A stretch of DNA of 64,000 nucleotides from an uncultured Pseudomonadota bacterium (GCA_903838705.1 CAILZL010000011.1:1-64000); one strand, 5' to 3'. Shown: positions 48,328 to 58,103, counted from the first letter of the stretch. Program-made: numbers and translations. Notes: generated from the letters alone by a model not told the origin.

Positions 48328-48369
48328 ACGCGCTCGAAGAAGTTCTCCGGGCGCGTTCTTGTTTGTTAG
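48328..48369 (+). terminator. Intrinsic terminator of the atp operon
   Basis: ACGCGCTCG (48328-48336) and CGGGCGCGT (48348-48356) form a nine-pair stem with one G-T pair and an eleven-base loop, followed by a T-rich tail (TTCTTGTTTGTT). Confidence 0.8.
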
Positions 48370-48448
48370 AACTGGTGCACACTCGGTAGCTTGTGTACGG
48401 CTATCGTCCGGCCTAGAGTCGGCGGTATCAATTATCTAGGAAAACGCG

Positions 48449-49813
48449 ATGTCCTTATCCATCGTCATTCTGGCTGCCGGTCAAGGCAAGCGCATGAACT
48501 CGAAACTGCCCAAGGTATTACAGCCACTGGCAGGCGTCCCTTTGCTGGGGCATGTGCTCAACACCGCGCATAGTCTGAAAGCAGCAGATATTCATGTGGT
48601 GTACGGACATGGTGGCGAACAGGTTCGCGCTGCAATTACAGATCCATCAATCAACTGGGTCTTACAGGCTCAGCAGCTGGGTACTGGACATGCGCTTGCG
48701 CAGGCCATGCCGCAGATTGCTGATGATCAGACGGTGCTGGTGCTCTATGGCGATGTACCGCTGACCCGTCCACAAACCCTGCAACCTTTGCTTGATGCGG
48801 TAACAGCTGGCTCGGTTGGCTTGTTGAGCGTGAAGCTGAATGATCCCTCCGGTTACGGGCGCATCGTGCGTAACAATGTGGGTCGCGTGGTTCGCATAGT
48901 TGAACACAAGGACGCCAACACCAAGGAGCGTCTGATTGACGAAGCAAATACCGGATTGCTGGCCGCCAGAGCGGGTCAGTTGAAGCAATGGTTATCGCAG
49001 CTGAAAAACGACAACGCACAAGGCGAATACTATCTGACTGATATTGTGACGATAGCGGTACGCGACGGGGTGAATGTCGAAGCGGTGCAGGCACCAAGCG
49101 AAGCAGAAGTACTGGGTGTGAATGACAAGGTGCAGCTGGCTGAAGTAGAAGCACATCTGCGTGGCTGGCGCGCAAAGGAATTGATGCTGCAGGGTGCAAC
49201 GCTGGCGGATCCGGCCCGTGTCGATATACGTGGCGAAGTCACGGTGGGCAAGGATGTATTCATAGACGTAAATGTGGTGCTGGTGGGACGGGTGCATCTC
49301 GCTGATGGCGTGCGCATCGGCCCGAACTGTTATCTGAAAGACACAGAAGTTGGTGCCGCTACCGAACTGTTTCCGAATTGCGTAACAGACCGAGCGGTAA
49401 TCGGCCCTGAGTGCAACATCGGACCATTCGCTCGGCTGCGTCCGGAAGCCAGACTGGCAGATCATGTACACATCGGTAATTTCGTTGAAATCAAGAAGAG
49501 CAACATCGGTTCAGGCAGCAAGGCTAATCATCTGACTTACGTGGGTGACGCGCAGGTGGGCAGTGGCGTCAACATTGGTGCCGGTACCGTTACCGTCAAT
49601 TACGATGGTGCGAATAAGTGGCAGACCGAAATTGGTGACAATGCGTTTATCGGTTCAGGCTCTATGCTGGTAGCGCCCGTGTCTATTGGCGCAGGTGCCA
49701 ACACCGGTGCAGGTTCCACCATCACCAAGGATGCCCCCGCCGGTAAGCTGACACTGGCCCGGGCCAGGCAGGTCACGCTGGATGGCTGGAAGCGACCCAA
49801 CAAGAAAAGTTAA
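48449..49813 (+). CDS. glmU: Bifunctional UDP-GlcNAc pyrophosphorylase / GlcN-1-P acetyltransferase GlmU
   Basis: GlmU makes UDP-GlcNAc for peptidoglycan and LPS. The 454-residue product has an N-terminal nucleotidyltransferase (ILAAGQGKRMNSKLPKVLQP, VLYGDVPL) and a C-terminal left-handed beta helix with repeating hexapeptides and GNFVEIKKSNIGSGSKANHL. It follows the atp terminator and precedes glmS. Confidence 0.97.
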   Translation: MSLSIVILAAGQGKRMNSKLPKVLQPLAGVPLLGHVLNTAHSLKAADIHVVYGHGGEQVRAAITDPSINWVLQAQQLGTGHALAQAMPQIADDQTVLVLYGDVPLTRPQTLQPLLDAVTAGSVGLLSVKLNDPSGYGRIVRNNVGRVVRIVEHKDANTKERLIDEANTGLLAARAGQLKQWLSQLKNDNAQGEYYLTDIVTIAVRDGVNVEAVQAPSEAEVLGVNDKVQLAEVEAHLRGWRAKELMLQGATLADPARVDIRGEVTVGKDVFIDVNVVLVGRVHLADGVRIGPNCYLKDTEVGAATELFPNCVTDRAVIGPECNIGPFARLRPEARLADHVHIGNFVEIKKSNIGSGSKANHLTYVGDAQVGSGVNIGAGTVTVNYDGANKWQTEIGDNAFIGSGSMLVAPVSIGAGANTGAGSTITKDAPAGKLTLARARQVTLDGWKRPNKKS

Positions 49814-49924
49814 AAACAGATACAACATTAAGTGCAATTCGAAACTAATTAACTGATTCTGCCCGAGTTAGAATTACAACCTGAAAAAGCTGTGCGACAG
49901 CGACTCTCAAGATAGGGGAAGACC

Positions 49925-51763
49925 ATGTGCGGAATTGTGGGTGGCGTAGCCAAAAGGGATATCGTACCGATCCTGATCGAAGGCCTGCGCCGACTCGAAT
50001 ATCGCGGATATGACTCAGCCGGCATGGCTGTGTTGACCGATAGTCAGAAGCTTGCGCGCCTGCGTACTGTTGGCAAGGTAAAGAACCTGCAGGATGCGCT
50101 GGACGATAGTCCGACTTCGGGACGCATGGGCATTGCGCATACTCGCTGGGCGACACATGGTGCTCCAGCGGAACGGAATGCGCATCCACATATATCCAAA
50201 GACGGCATTGCCATCGTGCACAACGGCATCATCGAGAATCACGATGATTTGCGCGATAAATTGCAGCAGCTTGGTTATCAGTTTCACTCCGAAACTGATA
50301 CGGAAGTGATTGCACATCGTATTCACTTTCACATGACAAAGCTCGGTGGTGACCTGTTCAAGTCGGTACGGGCGACGGTGTCCGAACTTGAAGGAGCGTA
50401 TGCACTGGCAGTTATTTCAGAAAACACGCCCGACAAGATTGTTCTGGCGCGTGAAGGTTGTCCGGTAGTGATCGGAGTGGGCGAGGGCGAACATTTTGTT
50501 GCCTCTGATGTATCGGCTCTGCTGCCGGTAACCCGCAACTTCATGTTCCTCGAAGAGGGCGATGTGGCGGAAGTGTACTGCGATCGCATACGTATCCTTG
50601 ATCGGGAAGGTCAGGTTGCACAGCGTCCCGTGCGCATCAGTGAATTGACAGCGGATGCAGCCGAGAAGGGTGACTATCCGCACTATATGCTCAAGGAAAT
50701 ACACGAGCAGGCACGTTCGGTGGCACAAACGCTTGAAGAGCGTGTTGCAGGTGGCAAGCTGCTGGAAGCGGCATTCGGTCCTTCTGCAATTGAGGTGTTG
50801 CGACGTGCCGAAGCGGTGCAGATTGTGGCCTGTGGCACCAGTTATCATGCCGGTGTAGTTGCCAAGTACTACATCGAACAGATTGCGCGCCTGCCATGCT
50901 GGGTCGAAGTGGCCAGCGAATATCGCTATCGCAATCCCGTTGTGCCCAAGCACACGTTATTTGTCACCATCTCGCAGTCCGGAGAAACTGCCGATACGCT
51001 GGCTGCACTGCGCATGGCCAAACAATCCGGCTACCTGTCTTCGCTTGCCATCTGCAATGTGCCGGAAAGTTCACTGGTACGTGAATCAGAATTGGTGATG
51101 CTGACTCGCGCCGGCCCGGAAATCGGTGTGGCATCCACCAAAGCCTTTACCACTCAGCTCACTGCTCTGGGGATGCTGGTGGTCGCACTGGCAAAATTCC
51201 ACAGCGCTGATGCAGAACGAGAACGCGTACTGGTGCAACGACTGATTGAAATCCCCGGCCTGATAGACAAGACATTGCAGCTGGATGGCAAGATCAAGGA
51301 ACTGGCCACGCAGTTTGCTGACAAGCACCATGCATTGTTTCTGGGGCGTGGCCAGATGTATCCCATAGCCATGGAAGGTGCACTCAAGCTGAAAGAAATT
51401 TCCTACATTCACGCTGAAGCCTATCCTGCCGGTGAACTGAAGCATGGTCCGCTGGCTCTGGTGGATGCCGAAATGCCAGTGATTGTAGTTGCACCCAACA
51501 ATGATCTGGTGGAAAAGCTAAAATCCAACATGCAGGAAGTTCGTGCACGAGGTGGAGAGCTGTATGTATTTGCTGACCCTGATTCAGGCATTGAATCATC
51601 AGAGGGTGTAACCGTCATTCACATGCCAAAACATGTCAGCCATTTCCAGGCTGCTATTATCTACACCTTGCCATTGCAGTTGCTTTCCTATCACTGCGCT
51701 ATTCTCAAAGGTACGGATGTCGATCAGCCGCGCAACCTGGCCAAATCGGTCACGGTGGAATAG
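49925..51763 (+). CDS. glmS: Glutamine-fructose-6-phosphate aminotransferase GlmS
   Basis: GlmS makes glucosamine-6-phosphate, the entry to amino-sugar synthesis. The product has 612 residues: the glutaminase nucleophile Cys2 in MCGIVGG, GYDSAGMA and HTRWATHGAP, then two SIS domains with VACGTSYHAGV, ISQSGETADTLAALR and a C-terminal RNLAKSVTVE. A strong AGGGGAAG site lies upstream. No glmS ribozyme-like structure was identified in the leader. Confidence 0.97.
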   Translation: MCGIVGGVAKRDIVPILIEGLRRLEYRGYDSAGMAVLTDSQKLARLRTVGKVKNLQDALDDSPTSGRMGIAHTRWATHGAPAERNAHPHISKDGIAIVHNGIIENHDDLRDKLQQLGYQFHSETDTEVIAHRIHFHMTKLGGDLFKSVRATVSELEGAYALAVISENTPDKIVLAREGCPVVIGVGEGEHFVASDVSALLPVTRNFMFLEEGDVAEVYCDRIRILDREGQVAQRPVRISELTADAAEKGDYPHYMLKEIHEQARSVAQTLEERVAGGKLLEAAFGPSAIEVLRRAEAVQIVACGTSYHAGVVAKYYIEQIARLPCWVEVASEYRYRNPVVPKHTLFVTISQSGETADTLAALRMAKQSGYLSSLAICNVPESSLVRESELVMLTRAGPEIGVASTKAFTTQLTALGMLVVALAKFHSADAERERVLVQRLIEIPGLIDKTLQLDGKIKELATQFADKHHALFLGRGQMYPIAMEGALKLKEISYIHAEAYPAGELKHGPLALVDAEMPVIVVAPNNDLVEKLKSNMQEVRARGGELYVFADPDSGIESSEGVTVIHMPKHVSHFQAAIIYTLPLQLLSYHCAILKGTDVDQPRNLAKSVTVE

Positions 51764-51837
51764 CGGCAACTTAGGGATTATGGGGTGGGGTCTGGACTTC
51801 TGCACTATATGTCGCCAATCAATAAGAACAGAATTTT

Positions 51838-51864
51838 GTAGGCCGGGATCGCATCCCAGCCTAC
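51838..51864. repeat. REP-like imperfect hairpin between glmS and the methyltransferase gene
   Basis: GTAGGC-C-GGGAT (51838-51849) pairs with ATCCC-A-GCCTAC (51853-51864), eleven of twelve pairs, around CGC. There is no T-run on either side, so it is more like a repetitive extragenic palindrome than a terminator. No second copy was found in the window. Confidence 0.5.
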
Positions 51865-51876
51865 GGATCCGTTCCG

Positions 51877-52815
51877 TTACTTGCAGAGTGCTGATGCAAG
51901 AATGGCTGAGTTCGACTTCAGAACCGGAATGCCCTTCAAGACAGGAAAGCACAGTCCCGTCTCGTTCGAGAAGTAAAAATCATCGAGTTTTGTAAGCGGA
52001 AAATCGGTTCCGGGCACTGAAAATATATTGAGTCCACTTCCGGTTTGTACTGTTGACCGGCTATCAGCGGGCGCAGGGGCGATCACGTAACAGGCCGTTG
52101 GGTTCAGTGGATTCATCGAGTTTTTTATCATCACCTTCTCAACGACGTTGCCACCCAGTTCTTTAACAGCGCCTTCAATGTTTTTGATGTAACCAAGTCT
52201 TTTCATTCTTCTTTTTCCCTCTTCAGAGCTGCACTCGAAGCAAGGTTCAAAAAGTACGAGCTTGTCGATGGTGATTCTGAACAGCTCTTTCAGTAACTCT
52301 TTAAGTTTGCCGCCATTGGGTTCGAGGGCATGACTGGAGGTTGTAATGTTGATTGATTTGTTCAGTAAGGGAATTTCACACATGTCCGCAACGAAACAGG
52401 TGAGGGCATGAGGATCAAGGTTCATGTTTTTTCTGGCGAAGCTGATCCCTTTATAGGTGCGGGACCAGCTCAGATCGAATGCATAGATATGTTGTGGTTT
52501 TCGAGTGAGTGATTTGGTCAGCTGGCTCAGGGTGGTCAGTTCACCCGTCCCGATATCCAGCATTGAGCCATTTTCAATTACGTGTTGATCAAGAATGGCA
52601 GCAATTTCACTTGTATATTGGCTTAGCTGATGCGGGTGCTGCTCTGCAAAATCTATATAAGTTCCAGCTTGCAAGTCATATGCAATCTCTATGATTTCTG
52701 ATGTGTTCGCATCAAGGGAATGTTGCAGCCGCAGCGTTTCCGTTATGTTGCCGCCAGTCGCATAGGCTTTTCTGGCAGACAGAATGTCGAAGTATTTGCC
52801 GGATTTGACAGTCAT
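51877..52815 (-). CDS. Class I SAM-dependent methyltransferase with Trm112-like tail
   Basis: About 312 residues. A Rossmann methyltransferase fold is indicated by MLDIGTGELTTLSQLTKSL (SAM motif I), IYAFDLSWSR (motif II) and the TCFVADMCEIPLLNKSINI stretch; then LFEPCFE and a C-terminal segment TGLCFPVLKGIPVL, which resembles a Trm112-type zinc-less tail. The substrate is unknown; this shape is seen in methyltransferases of surface polysaccharide or flagellin clusters. ATG 52815 fits best, although the frame is open to 52920. It is AT-richer than glmS and slyD and stands alone. Confidence 0.75.
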   Translation of the reverse strand: MTVKSGKYFDILSARKAYATGGNITETLRLQHSLDANTSEIIEIAYDLQAGTYIDFAEQHPHQLSQYTSEIAAILDQHVIENGSMLDIGTGELTTLSQLTKSLTRKPQHIYAFDLSWSRTYKGISFARKNMNLDPHALTCFVADMCEIPLLNKSINITTSSHALEPNGGKLKELLKELFRITIDKLVLFEPCFECSSEEGKRRMKRLGYIKNIEGAVKELGGNVVEKVMIKNSMNPLNPTACYVIAPAPADSRSTVQTGSGLNIFSVPGTDFPLTKLDDFYFSNETGLCFPVLKGIPVLKSNSAILASALCK

Positions 52816-53019
52816 TATTATCTTGATGTGCTGATGCCGGATGCTGGCGAATTCAGGCCAGTGTATGACTCTCATATAATTAGCACAATGCCGTGCAGGA
52901 CGAGGATGGTTCTGTAGCAAGTCAACAATCTCATTTCATTACCACTGACCGGTCTGCTGATGGAATTGGCCGGCAGTAAAGAATTTCCTGTCTTTACAAT
53001 TGCTGAATGATCTAATTCG

Positions 53020-53048
53020 TTGACGTGGCACGGCACACATGATTTAGT
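53020..53048 (+). promoter_or_regulatory. Probable promoter of slyD
   Basis: TTGACG (53020-53025), a 17-base spacer and TTTAGT (53043-53048) lie 45 bases upstream of slyD. Confidence 0.4.
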
Positions 53049-53092
53049 GCGCGCATTCAATTCACTCAAGAGACAGCGTCCCGGAGCCGCCC

Positions 53093-53575
53093 ATGCAAAT
53101 CGCCAAAAATCTCGCCGTACAGATTCATTACACATTGAAAAATGATGCAGGCGAGGTACTGGATTCATCAGAGGGGTCGGATCCCCTCTCTTACCTGCAG
53201 GGTCATGGCAATCTGATTCCAGGTCTCGAAAAGGCGCTGGAAGGCAAGCGTGCAGGGGAAGCTCTGAATGTCAGCATTCCACCTGAGGAGGCATATGGAG
53301 TACGTGACGATTCATTGATTCAGGATGTGCCGCGCAGTGCTTTTCAGGGCATTGCCGACATTCAGGCAGGCATGCAGTTTCAGGCTGACTCAAATCATGG
53401 TCCGCGTACAGTGACTGTGACCAAGGTTTCAGCTGATGTGGTCACAGTGGATGGTAATCACCCGCTGGCAGATCAGACACTGCATTTTGCGGTGAAGATT
53501 GTGGATGTGCGGGCTGCCAGCAAGGAAGAGCTGAGTCATGGGCATGTTCATGGCCCCGGCGGACATCATCACTAA
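53093..53575 (+). CDS. slyD: FKBP-type peptidyl-prolyl isomerase SlyD
   Basis: SlyD is a prolyl isomerase and metallochaperone with an inserted flap. The 160-residue product has VQIHYTLKNDAGEVLDSSEG, GHGNLIPGLEKALEGKRAG, PPEEAYGVRDDSLI, and VTVDGNHPLADQTLHF. The tail HGHVHGPGGHHH keeps metal-binding histidines but lacks the many cysteines of the E. coli tail. Confidence 0.94.
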   Translation: MQIAKNLAVQIHYTLKNDAGEVLDSSEGSDPLSYLQGHGNLIPGLEKALEGKRAGEALNVSIPPEEAYGVRDDSLIQDVPRSAFQGIADIQAGMQFQADSNHGPRTVTVTKVSADVVTVDGNHPLADQTLHFAVKIVDVRAASKEELSHGHVHGPGGHHH

Positions 53576-53600
53576 ACCCCGGCATGCCGGGTTCCGTCTC
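53576..53600 (+). terminator. Possible terminator after slyD
   Basis: CCCGGCATGCCGGG (53578-53591) is a perfect palindrome right after the slyD stop, followed by TTCCGTCTC. The tail is only moderately T-rich. Confidence 0.4.
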
Positions 53601-53656
53601 AACAATGGCATGGTACGTGCTTGATTCCGGGCACGCATCCTTGAAGAGGTAAAATT

Positions 53657-54010
53657 ATGGAAACCGGCACCATTTCATCCGTGGGACGCACGCGCAAGGT
53701 GCGCCCTGCCAAACTGGATGATCCCGAAGCGGGCAAACCTGCTGTAAAAAAAGCCTCCGCCAAGTCAGCGGCCAAGGTCAGTAGCAATCAGAAAGTTGCA
53801 ACGAAGTCCAAGGCTGCGAAGACTACAGCTGCAACTGCTCCCCGACAGAAAAAGACAACCAAGTCCGGAGTGGCAACAGTCCTGGATATGCAACCCATGA
53901 TTGCGACGGCGGCTTATTACCTGGCCGAGCAGCGCAATTTCGCACCGGGATATGAGCTTCAGGACTGGTTGGCAGCGGAACAGCTGATCCGCACCGGTCA
54001 GCCCGGCTGA
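53657..54010 (+). CDS. DUF2934 protein with a Lys/Ala-rich N-terminal tail
   Basis: A 117-residue protein. Residues 30-70 are rich in Lys, Ala, Ser and Thr (KKASAKSAAKV, TKSKAAKTTAATA), like histone H1-type tails. The C-terminal 40 residues (IATAAYYLAEQRN, YELQDWLAAEQLI) match DUF2934, a short domain of unknown function. The basic tail suggests nucleic acid contact, which is inference. Confidence 0.75.
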   Translation: METGTISSVGRTRKVRPAKLDDPEAGKPAVKKASAKSAAKVSSNQKVATKSKAAKTTAATAPRQKKTTKSGVATVLDMQPMIATAAYYLAEQRNFAPGYELQDWLAAEQLIRTGQPG

Positions 54011-54110
54011 ATGCCCGGGCAGAGTGGTGGATAGTTGACCGGGTAGAGTGCAGCAGCGCTAGAATCTTCCCGCATGGGTTACCTGACTAATCAGAACGGG
54101 GAGATTAGCC

Positions 54111-54545
54111 GTGTTGCGTGTCAAACATTTGATGGCAGATAAAGAATCAGGTGGCGAAGTCTGGTTCATTGAAGCTGAAGATCCGGTACTGGAAGCCATT
54201 CAGATCATGGCAGATAAGCATATCGGTGCATTGCCGGTGATGCGCGGCAATAATCTGGTGGGAATCGTTTCCGAGCGCGATTACGCCCGCAAAGTCATTC
54301 TGCACGGCAGATCTTCAGCAGAAACGCCTGTGTGGCAGATCATGGCCAGCCCGGTGGTGACGGTAACGCTGGATGACAGCGTACATCACTGCATGCAGCT
54401 GGTAACGGAGCATCGTATCCGTCACCTGCCGGTCATTGAAAAAGGTCAGTTGATCGGGATGATTTCCATCGGCGATCTGGTCAAGGCCGTAATTGATGAG
54501 CAGCAGCAGACCATCACTCAATTAGAAAAATATATTGTGAGCTGA
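54111..54545 (+). CDS. CBS-domain pair protein
   Basis: A stand-alone 144-residue protein with two CBS domains: EDPVLEAIQIMADKHIGALP, NNLVGIVSERDYARKVIL, and SPVVTVTLDDSVHHCMQLVT, HRIRHLPVIEKGQLIGMIS. CBS pairs bind adenosyl ligands and sense energy state; the partner is unknown. GTG 54111 has GGGGAG seven bases upstream. Confidence 0.9.
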   Translation: MLRVKHLMADKESGGEVWFIEAEDPVLEAIQIMADKHIGALPVMRGNNLVGIVSERDYARKVILHGRSSAETPVWQIMASPVVTVTLDDSVHHCMQLVTEHRIRHLPVIEKGQLIGMISIGDLVKAVIDEQQQTITQLEKYIVS

Positions 54546-54576
54546 AGATCTGCTGCATCAGCTACTTGATGGACTG

Positions 54577-54603
54577 GGCACGCTTAACCTGTGTCAGCGT
54601 GCC
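54577..54603. terminator. Possible terminator between CBS gene and leuA
   Basis: GGCACGCT (54577-54584) and AGCGTGCC (54596-54603) can pair around an eleven-base loop between two convergent genes. No T-run follows on either strand. Confidence 0.4.
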
Positions 54604-54624
54604 ATTCCAGTAAGCATCTCCGGC

Positions 54625-56319
54625 TCAACGTGGGCTTGCCACCGGCATAACATCATTCAAAGCGCCTTGCCTGAAGGCCCGGTTGACCGCACTCAACACG
54701 GCGATAAGTGATGCGCTGACTATGTTGCCATGCATGCCAACACCAAACAGCGTAATGCGGGCAGGAGTAGTGATCTCAACAAAGGCGATTGCCTTTGCAT
54801 TGCTACCGCTGCCGATAGATCGCTCTTCATAGGACAGTACATCGCACTGCAATCCCAGCGCATCGATCAGCGCATTGATCGGACCGTTGCCACTGCCGCT
54901 GAAGGTTGCGCCCTGACCGCGGTAGCTGAGTTTGATGGTGATCCGTTCGTTGTCGTTGCCATCCTGTGAAGTAACCAGCTGATGCGCACGATATTCATAA
55001 GCACCTGCCTGCTGAAGGTATTCACGTTCAAACAGTTCCCAGATTTCAGCTGAGCTCAGCTCTTTTCCGGTCGTGTCTGTTACAGCCTGAACAACCTGAC
55101 TGAATTCGATCTGCAGGCGGCGTGGCAGCGCCAGGTCGTAATCACGTTCGAGCAGATAGGCGATGCCACCCTTGCCGGACTGGCTGTTCACTCGAATCAC
55201 GGATTCATAAGTTCGACCCAGATCGCGTGGATCAATCGGCAGATAAGGCACTTCCCAAAAATCCTCTTCCTTGCGCGCAGCAAAGCCTTTTTTGATTGCA
55301 TCCTGATGTGATCCCGAGAACGCAGTAAACACCAGATCTCCAACATATGGATGGCGCGGATGGATGGGCAGCTGGTTACAGTGTTCTACGCAGCGTGCGG
55401 CTTCATTGATATTGGAGAAATCCAGTTGTGGATGTACACCCTGTGTGTAGAGATTCATGGCCAGTGTAACCACATCTACATTACCGGTACGTTCGCCATT
55501 GCCGAACAGCGTACCTTCTACCCGATCAGCACCTGCCATCATGCCCAGTTCAGCCGCGGCAATTGCCGTACCTCGATCATTATGCGGATGCAATGAAATG
55601 ATGATGCAATCGCGGTTCCTGATGTGGCGCCCGAACCACTCGACCTGGTCGGCATAGATATTAGGCGTGGCCATTTCAACTGTGGCGGGAAGGTTCAGGA
55701 TTACCTTGCGGTCAGGTGCCGGTTGCCATACTTCAGTAACGGCATTGCAGATTTCCACTGCAAACTCCAGTTCTGTGCCGGTAAAACTTTCCGGACTGTA
55801 CTGAAACACCCACTCGGTTTCGGGTTGCTGCTGTGCATGATGCAGCACGCTCTGCGCGCCACGTACCGCAATGTCAACAATGCCGGGCATGTCGAGATTG
55901 AATACCACGCGCCGCTGCACAGTAGACGTTGAGTTATACAGATGCACGATGGCGCGCCGTGCGCCCCGCAATGCTTCAAACGAACGAGCAATCAGTTCCG
56001 CACGCGCCTGAGTCAGAACCTGAATGGTGACGTCATCCGGTATCAGCTTCTGTTCGATAATGTTACGGACGAAATCGAAGTCAGTCTGTGATGCCGCAGG
56101 AAAACCCACTTCAATTTCCTTGAAGCCGGTTTTCACCAGTAATTCGAACATCTTCAGCTTGCGCTGTGCGTCCATCGGTTCGATAAGCGCCTGATTGCCG
56201 TCCCGCAAATCTACGCTGCACCACATAGGTGGCTGAGTGATAGTTACATTGGGCCAGTTTCGATCCGGCAGATTTACTGGAGCGAAGGCACGATATTTCT
56301 GATTGGGCTGAATCAACAC
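54625..56319 (-). CDS. leuA: 2-isopropylmalate synthase, long (type 2) form
   Basis: LeuA condenses acetyl-CoA with 2-ketoisovalerate, the first committed step of leucine synthesis. The product has 564 residues: the TIM-barrel catalytic part with [38 protein letters not shown] and [14 protein letters not shown], and a C-terminal regulatory LeuA dimer domain. It is the long form typical of actinobacteria and some proteobacteria, not the short E. coli form. The start is GTG 56319 with GGGAG upstream. leuBCD are absent here. Confidence 0.95.
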   Translation of the reverse strand: MLIQPNQKYRAFAPVNLPDRNWPNVTITQPPMWCSVDLRDGNQALIEPMDAQRKLKMFELLVKTGFKEIEVGFPAASQTDFDFVRNIIEQKLIPDDVTIQVLTQARAELIARSFEALRGARRAIVHLYNSTSTVQRRVVFNLDMPGIVDIAVRGAQSVLHHAQQQPETEWVFQYSPESFTGTELEFAVEICNAVTEVWQPAPDRKVILNLPATVEMATPNIYADQVEWFGRHIRNRDCIIISLHPHNDRGTAIAAAELGMMAGADRVEGTLFGNGERTGNVDVVTLAMNLYTQGVHPQLDFSNINEAARCVEHCNQLPIHPRHPYVGDLVFTAFSGSHQDAIKKGFAARKEEDFWEVPYLPIDPRDLGRTYESVIRVNSQSGKGGIAYLLERDYDLALPRRLQIEFSQVVQAVTDTTGKELSSAEIWELFEREYLQQAGAYEYRAHQLVTSQDGNDNERITIKLSYRGQGATFSGSGNGPINALIDALGLQCDVLSYEERSIGSGSNAKAIAFVEITTPARITLFGVGMHGNIVSASLIAVLSAVNRAFRQGALNDVMPVASPR

Positions 56320-56417
56320 GGTATTTCTCCCGCAAGGTAGTCAGCGACTGATAAGTCGTTACAAAGTATAAAATGGATTGTCTGCAGCACCGGTTGGCGC
56401 GGGTGAATTATTTGCGT

Positions 56418-56501
56418 CTAGCGACGCAGGTGCAGGCGCGCACCCAGCAACGATCTGCCGCGGCGGGGCAGAGAGCACATCGGTTGCTGGTGGTTACGCA
56501 T
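56418..56501 (-). CDS. Possible leuA leader peptide
   Basis: An ATG at 56501 opens a 27-residue frame (MRNHQQPMCSLPRRGRSLLG, then ARLHLRR) ending 98 bases before leuA. Five of its residues are Leu but there is no Leu run. At its stop a TGCGTC/GACGCA hairpin (56413-56428) overlaps the last codons, as an attenuator control could. Evidence is thin. Confidence 0.3.
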   Translation of the reverse strand: MRNHQQPMCSLPRRGRSLLGARLHLRR

Positions 56502-56556
56502 GACTTGAATCTAACAGGCCTGAGTTGAAAAATGCAAGCGCCTGCCATTGTTCATC

Positions 56557-57453
56557 TCACGAATCCGTGACCTTGCAGTTCATGACCACCTCACATACGG
56601 CCTTGATGGCGGCACTGCGTGTGCTGCTTTTTCGCCACACTGCACCGACGCAGCGTGTCGGCGCTGGCTTCGGGAAGGGTTTGATTACAACGCTTTTTTC
56701 CGTCCCGAATGGGCCCTGTGTAGACAGTTTGGGTAGCAAGGTGACACCCATGCCTGCGGCGACCATCTGCCGGAGTGTTTCCAGACTGGTTGCGCGATAA
56801 TCCTGATCTTCATCCAGATCGGCATGGCCACAGATATCCAGCGCCTGATCGCGCATGCAATGACCATCTTCGAGTAACAGCAGTGAATCGCCGGACAGAT
56901 CGCTCAGTTTTACGCTTGTCCTGTCTGCCAGTTTGTGTCCCTTCGGCAGAGCGATCATGAACTCCTCATCATACAGTTTGCATGTATCCACACCATCAGC
57001 ATGGACTGGCAAAGCCAGGATGCCCATATCTATCTCGCCCGCACGCAGGGCACGCAGCAGCTGCTCGGTCTGATATTCATACAGCATCAGTTTCAGTTTC
57101 GGCACCTGCTTGCGCAGCTGTCTTGCAATCAATGGCAAAAGGTACGGACCGATAGTCGGAATCAGCGCCAGTTTCAGACTGCCACTTAATGGATCATGCT
57201 GACCGCGTGCCAGGGTCAGCAGTTCATCGCTTTCATTGATGATACGGCGCGCGCGAGCCACCAGTTGTTCGCCGATTTCAGTGAGTGCGACGCGGCGTGG
57301 TTGACGTTCAATCAGTTCCACACCCAGATATTCCTCCAGTTTTTTCAGCTGTGCAGACAGCGTGGGCTGACTGACATGACAGCGTGCTGCGGCCTTGCCA
57401 AAGTGCCGGGTGTCAGCCAGTGCAACCAGATAACGCAGATCACGCAGATTCAT
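56557..57453 (-). CDS. oxyR: LysR-type peroxide sensor OxyR
   Basis: OxyR activates peroxide defence genes when Cys199 and Cys208 form a disulfide. The 298-residue product has the LysR HTH (CHVSQPTLSAQLKKLEEYLG) and a C-terminal sensor with EDGHCMRDQALDIC, where the two cysteines fall exactly at residues 199 and 208. No katG or ahpC is next to it. It is 25 bases downstream of yajQ on the same strand. Confidence 0.95.
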   Translation of the reverse strand: MNLRDLRYLVALADTRHFGKAAARCHVSQPTLSAQLKKLEEYLGVELIERQPRRVALTEIGEQLVARARRIINESDELLTLARGQHDPLSGSLKLALIPTIGPYLLPLIARQLRKQVPKLKLMLYEYQTEQLLRALRAGEIDMGILALPVHADGVDTCKLYDEEFMIALPKGHKLADRTSVKLSDLSGDSLLLLEDGHCMRDQALDICGHADLDEDQDYRATSLETLRQMVAAGMGVTLLPKLSTQGPFGTEKSVVIKPFPKPAPTRCVGAVWRKSSTRSAAIKAVCEVVMNCKVTDS

Positions 57454-57478
57454 GGTGAGTTCCTGTGTGCGAAACGGA

Positions 57479-57961
57479 TCAGTCGCGAAAATTGGTAAAT
57501 TGCATAGGCATTTCCAGTTCGGCAGCCCGGATCAGGGCAATTACCGCTTGCAGATCATCGCGGCTCTTGCCGGTGACACGCACCTGCTTGTCCTGTAGCG
57601 CTGCCTGTACCTTGATTTTGGAATCCTTGATAACACGTTGCACTTTCTTGCCCAGCTCACTGTCAATTCCTTCACGCAGCGTGATGAGCTGTCGGGCAGT
57701 TGCCAGATTGATAACCGGGTCGTCGATTTTCATGCATTGCACATCAATTCCGCGCTTGGCCAGACGCAGACTGAGAATGTCGAGCATCTGCTGTAACTGA
57801 AACTCGGAAGGAGCAATGATGGTGATGACCTTATCATTCAATTCGAATTTTGCATTGGCGCCTCTGAAATCGAAACGCGTGGCAAGTTCACGCGTGGCCT
57901 GATCCACTGCGTTGACGACTTCGTTATGTTTGAGTTCGGAGACAATGTCAAATGAGGGCAT
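57479..57961 (-). CDS. yajQ: YajQ-family nucleotide-binding protein
   Basis: A 160-residue protein of the UPF0234 family: MPSFDIVSELKHNEVVNAVD, RFDFRGANAKFEL, IDVQCMKIDDP, VQAALQDKQVRVTGKSRDDLQ. Family members bind RNA or cyclic di-GMP. It lies upstream of oxyR; whether they are co-transcribed is not shown. Confidence 0.95.
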   Translation of the reverse strand: MPSFDIVSELKHNEVVNAVDQATRELATRFDFRGANAKFELNDKVITIIAPSEFQLQQMLDILSLRLAKRGIDVQCMKIDDPVINLATARQLITLREGIDSELGKKVQRVIKDSKIKVQAALQDKQVRVTGKSRDDLQAVIALIRAAELEMPMQFTNFRD

Positions 57962-58103
57962 GGTCTGCTCCCGGCAAGGTTGAGAATGACAAGTTTACGT
58001 ATCTTTTCGGGCTGTTGGCTTGTTTCAGCATAGTGCAGTGATTAGTCTGCCGGGTTGTTCCCAACTTGCAATACAGAAGGCTTATTTTGACCGCAGGCAT
58101 CGC

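Noticed and set aside
49814-49924. glmS ribozyme or riboswitch upstream of glmS
   Set aside because: That element is known mainly in Gram-positive bacteria and the short leader shows no matching core structure.
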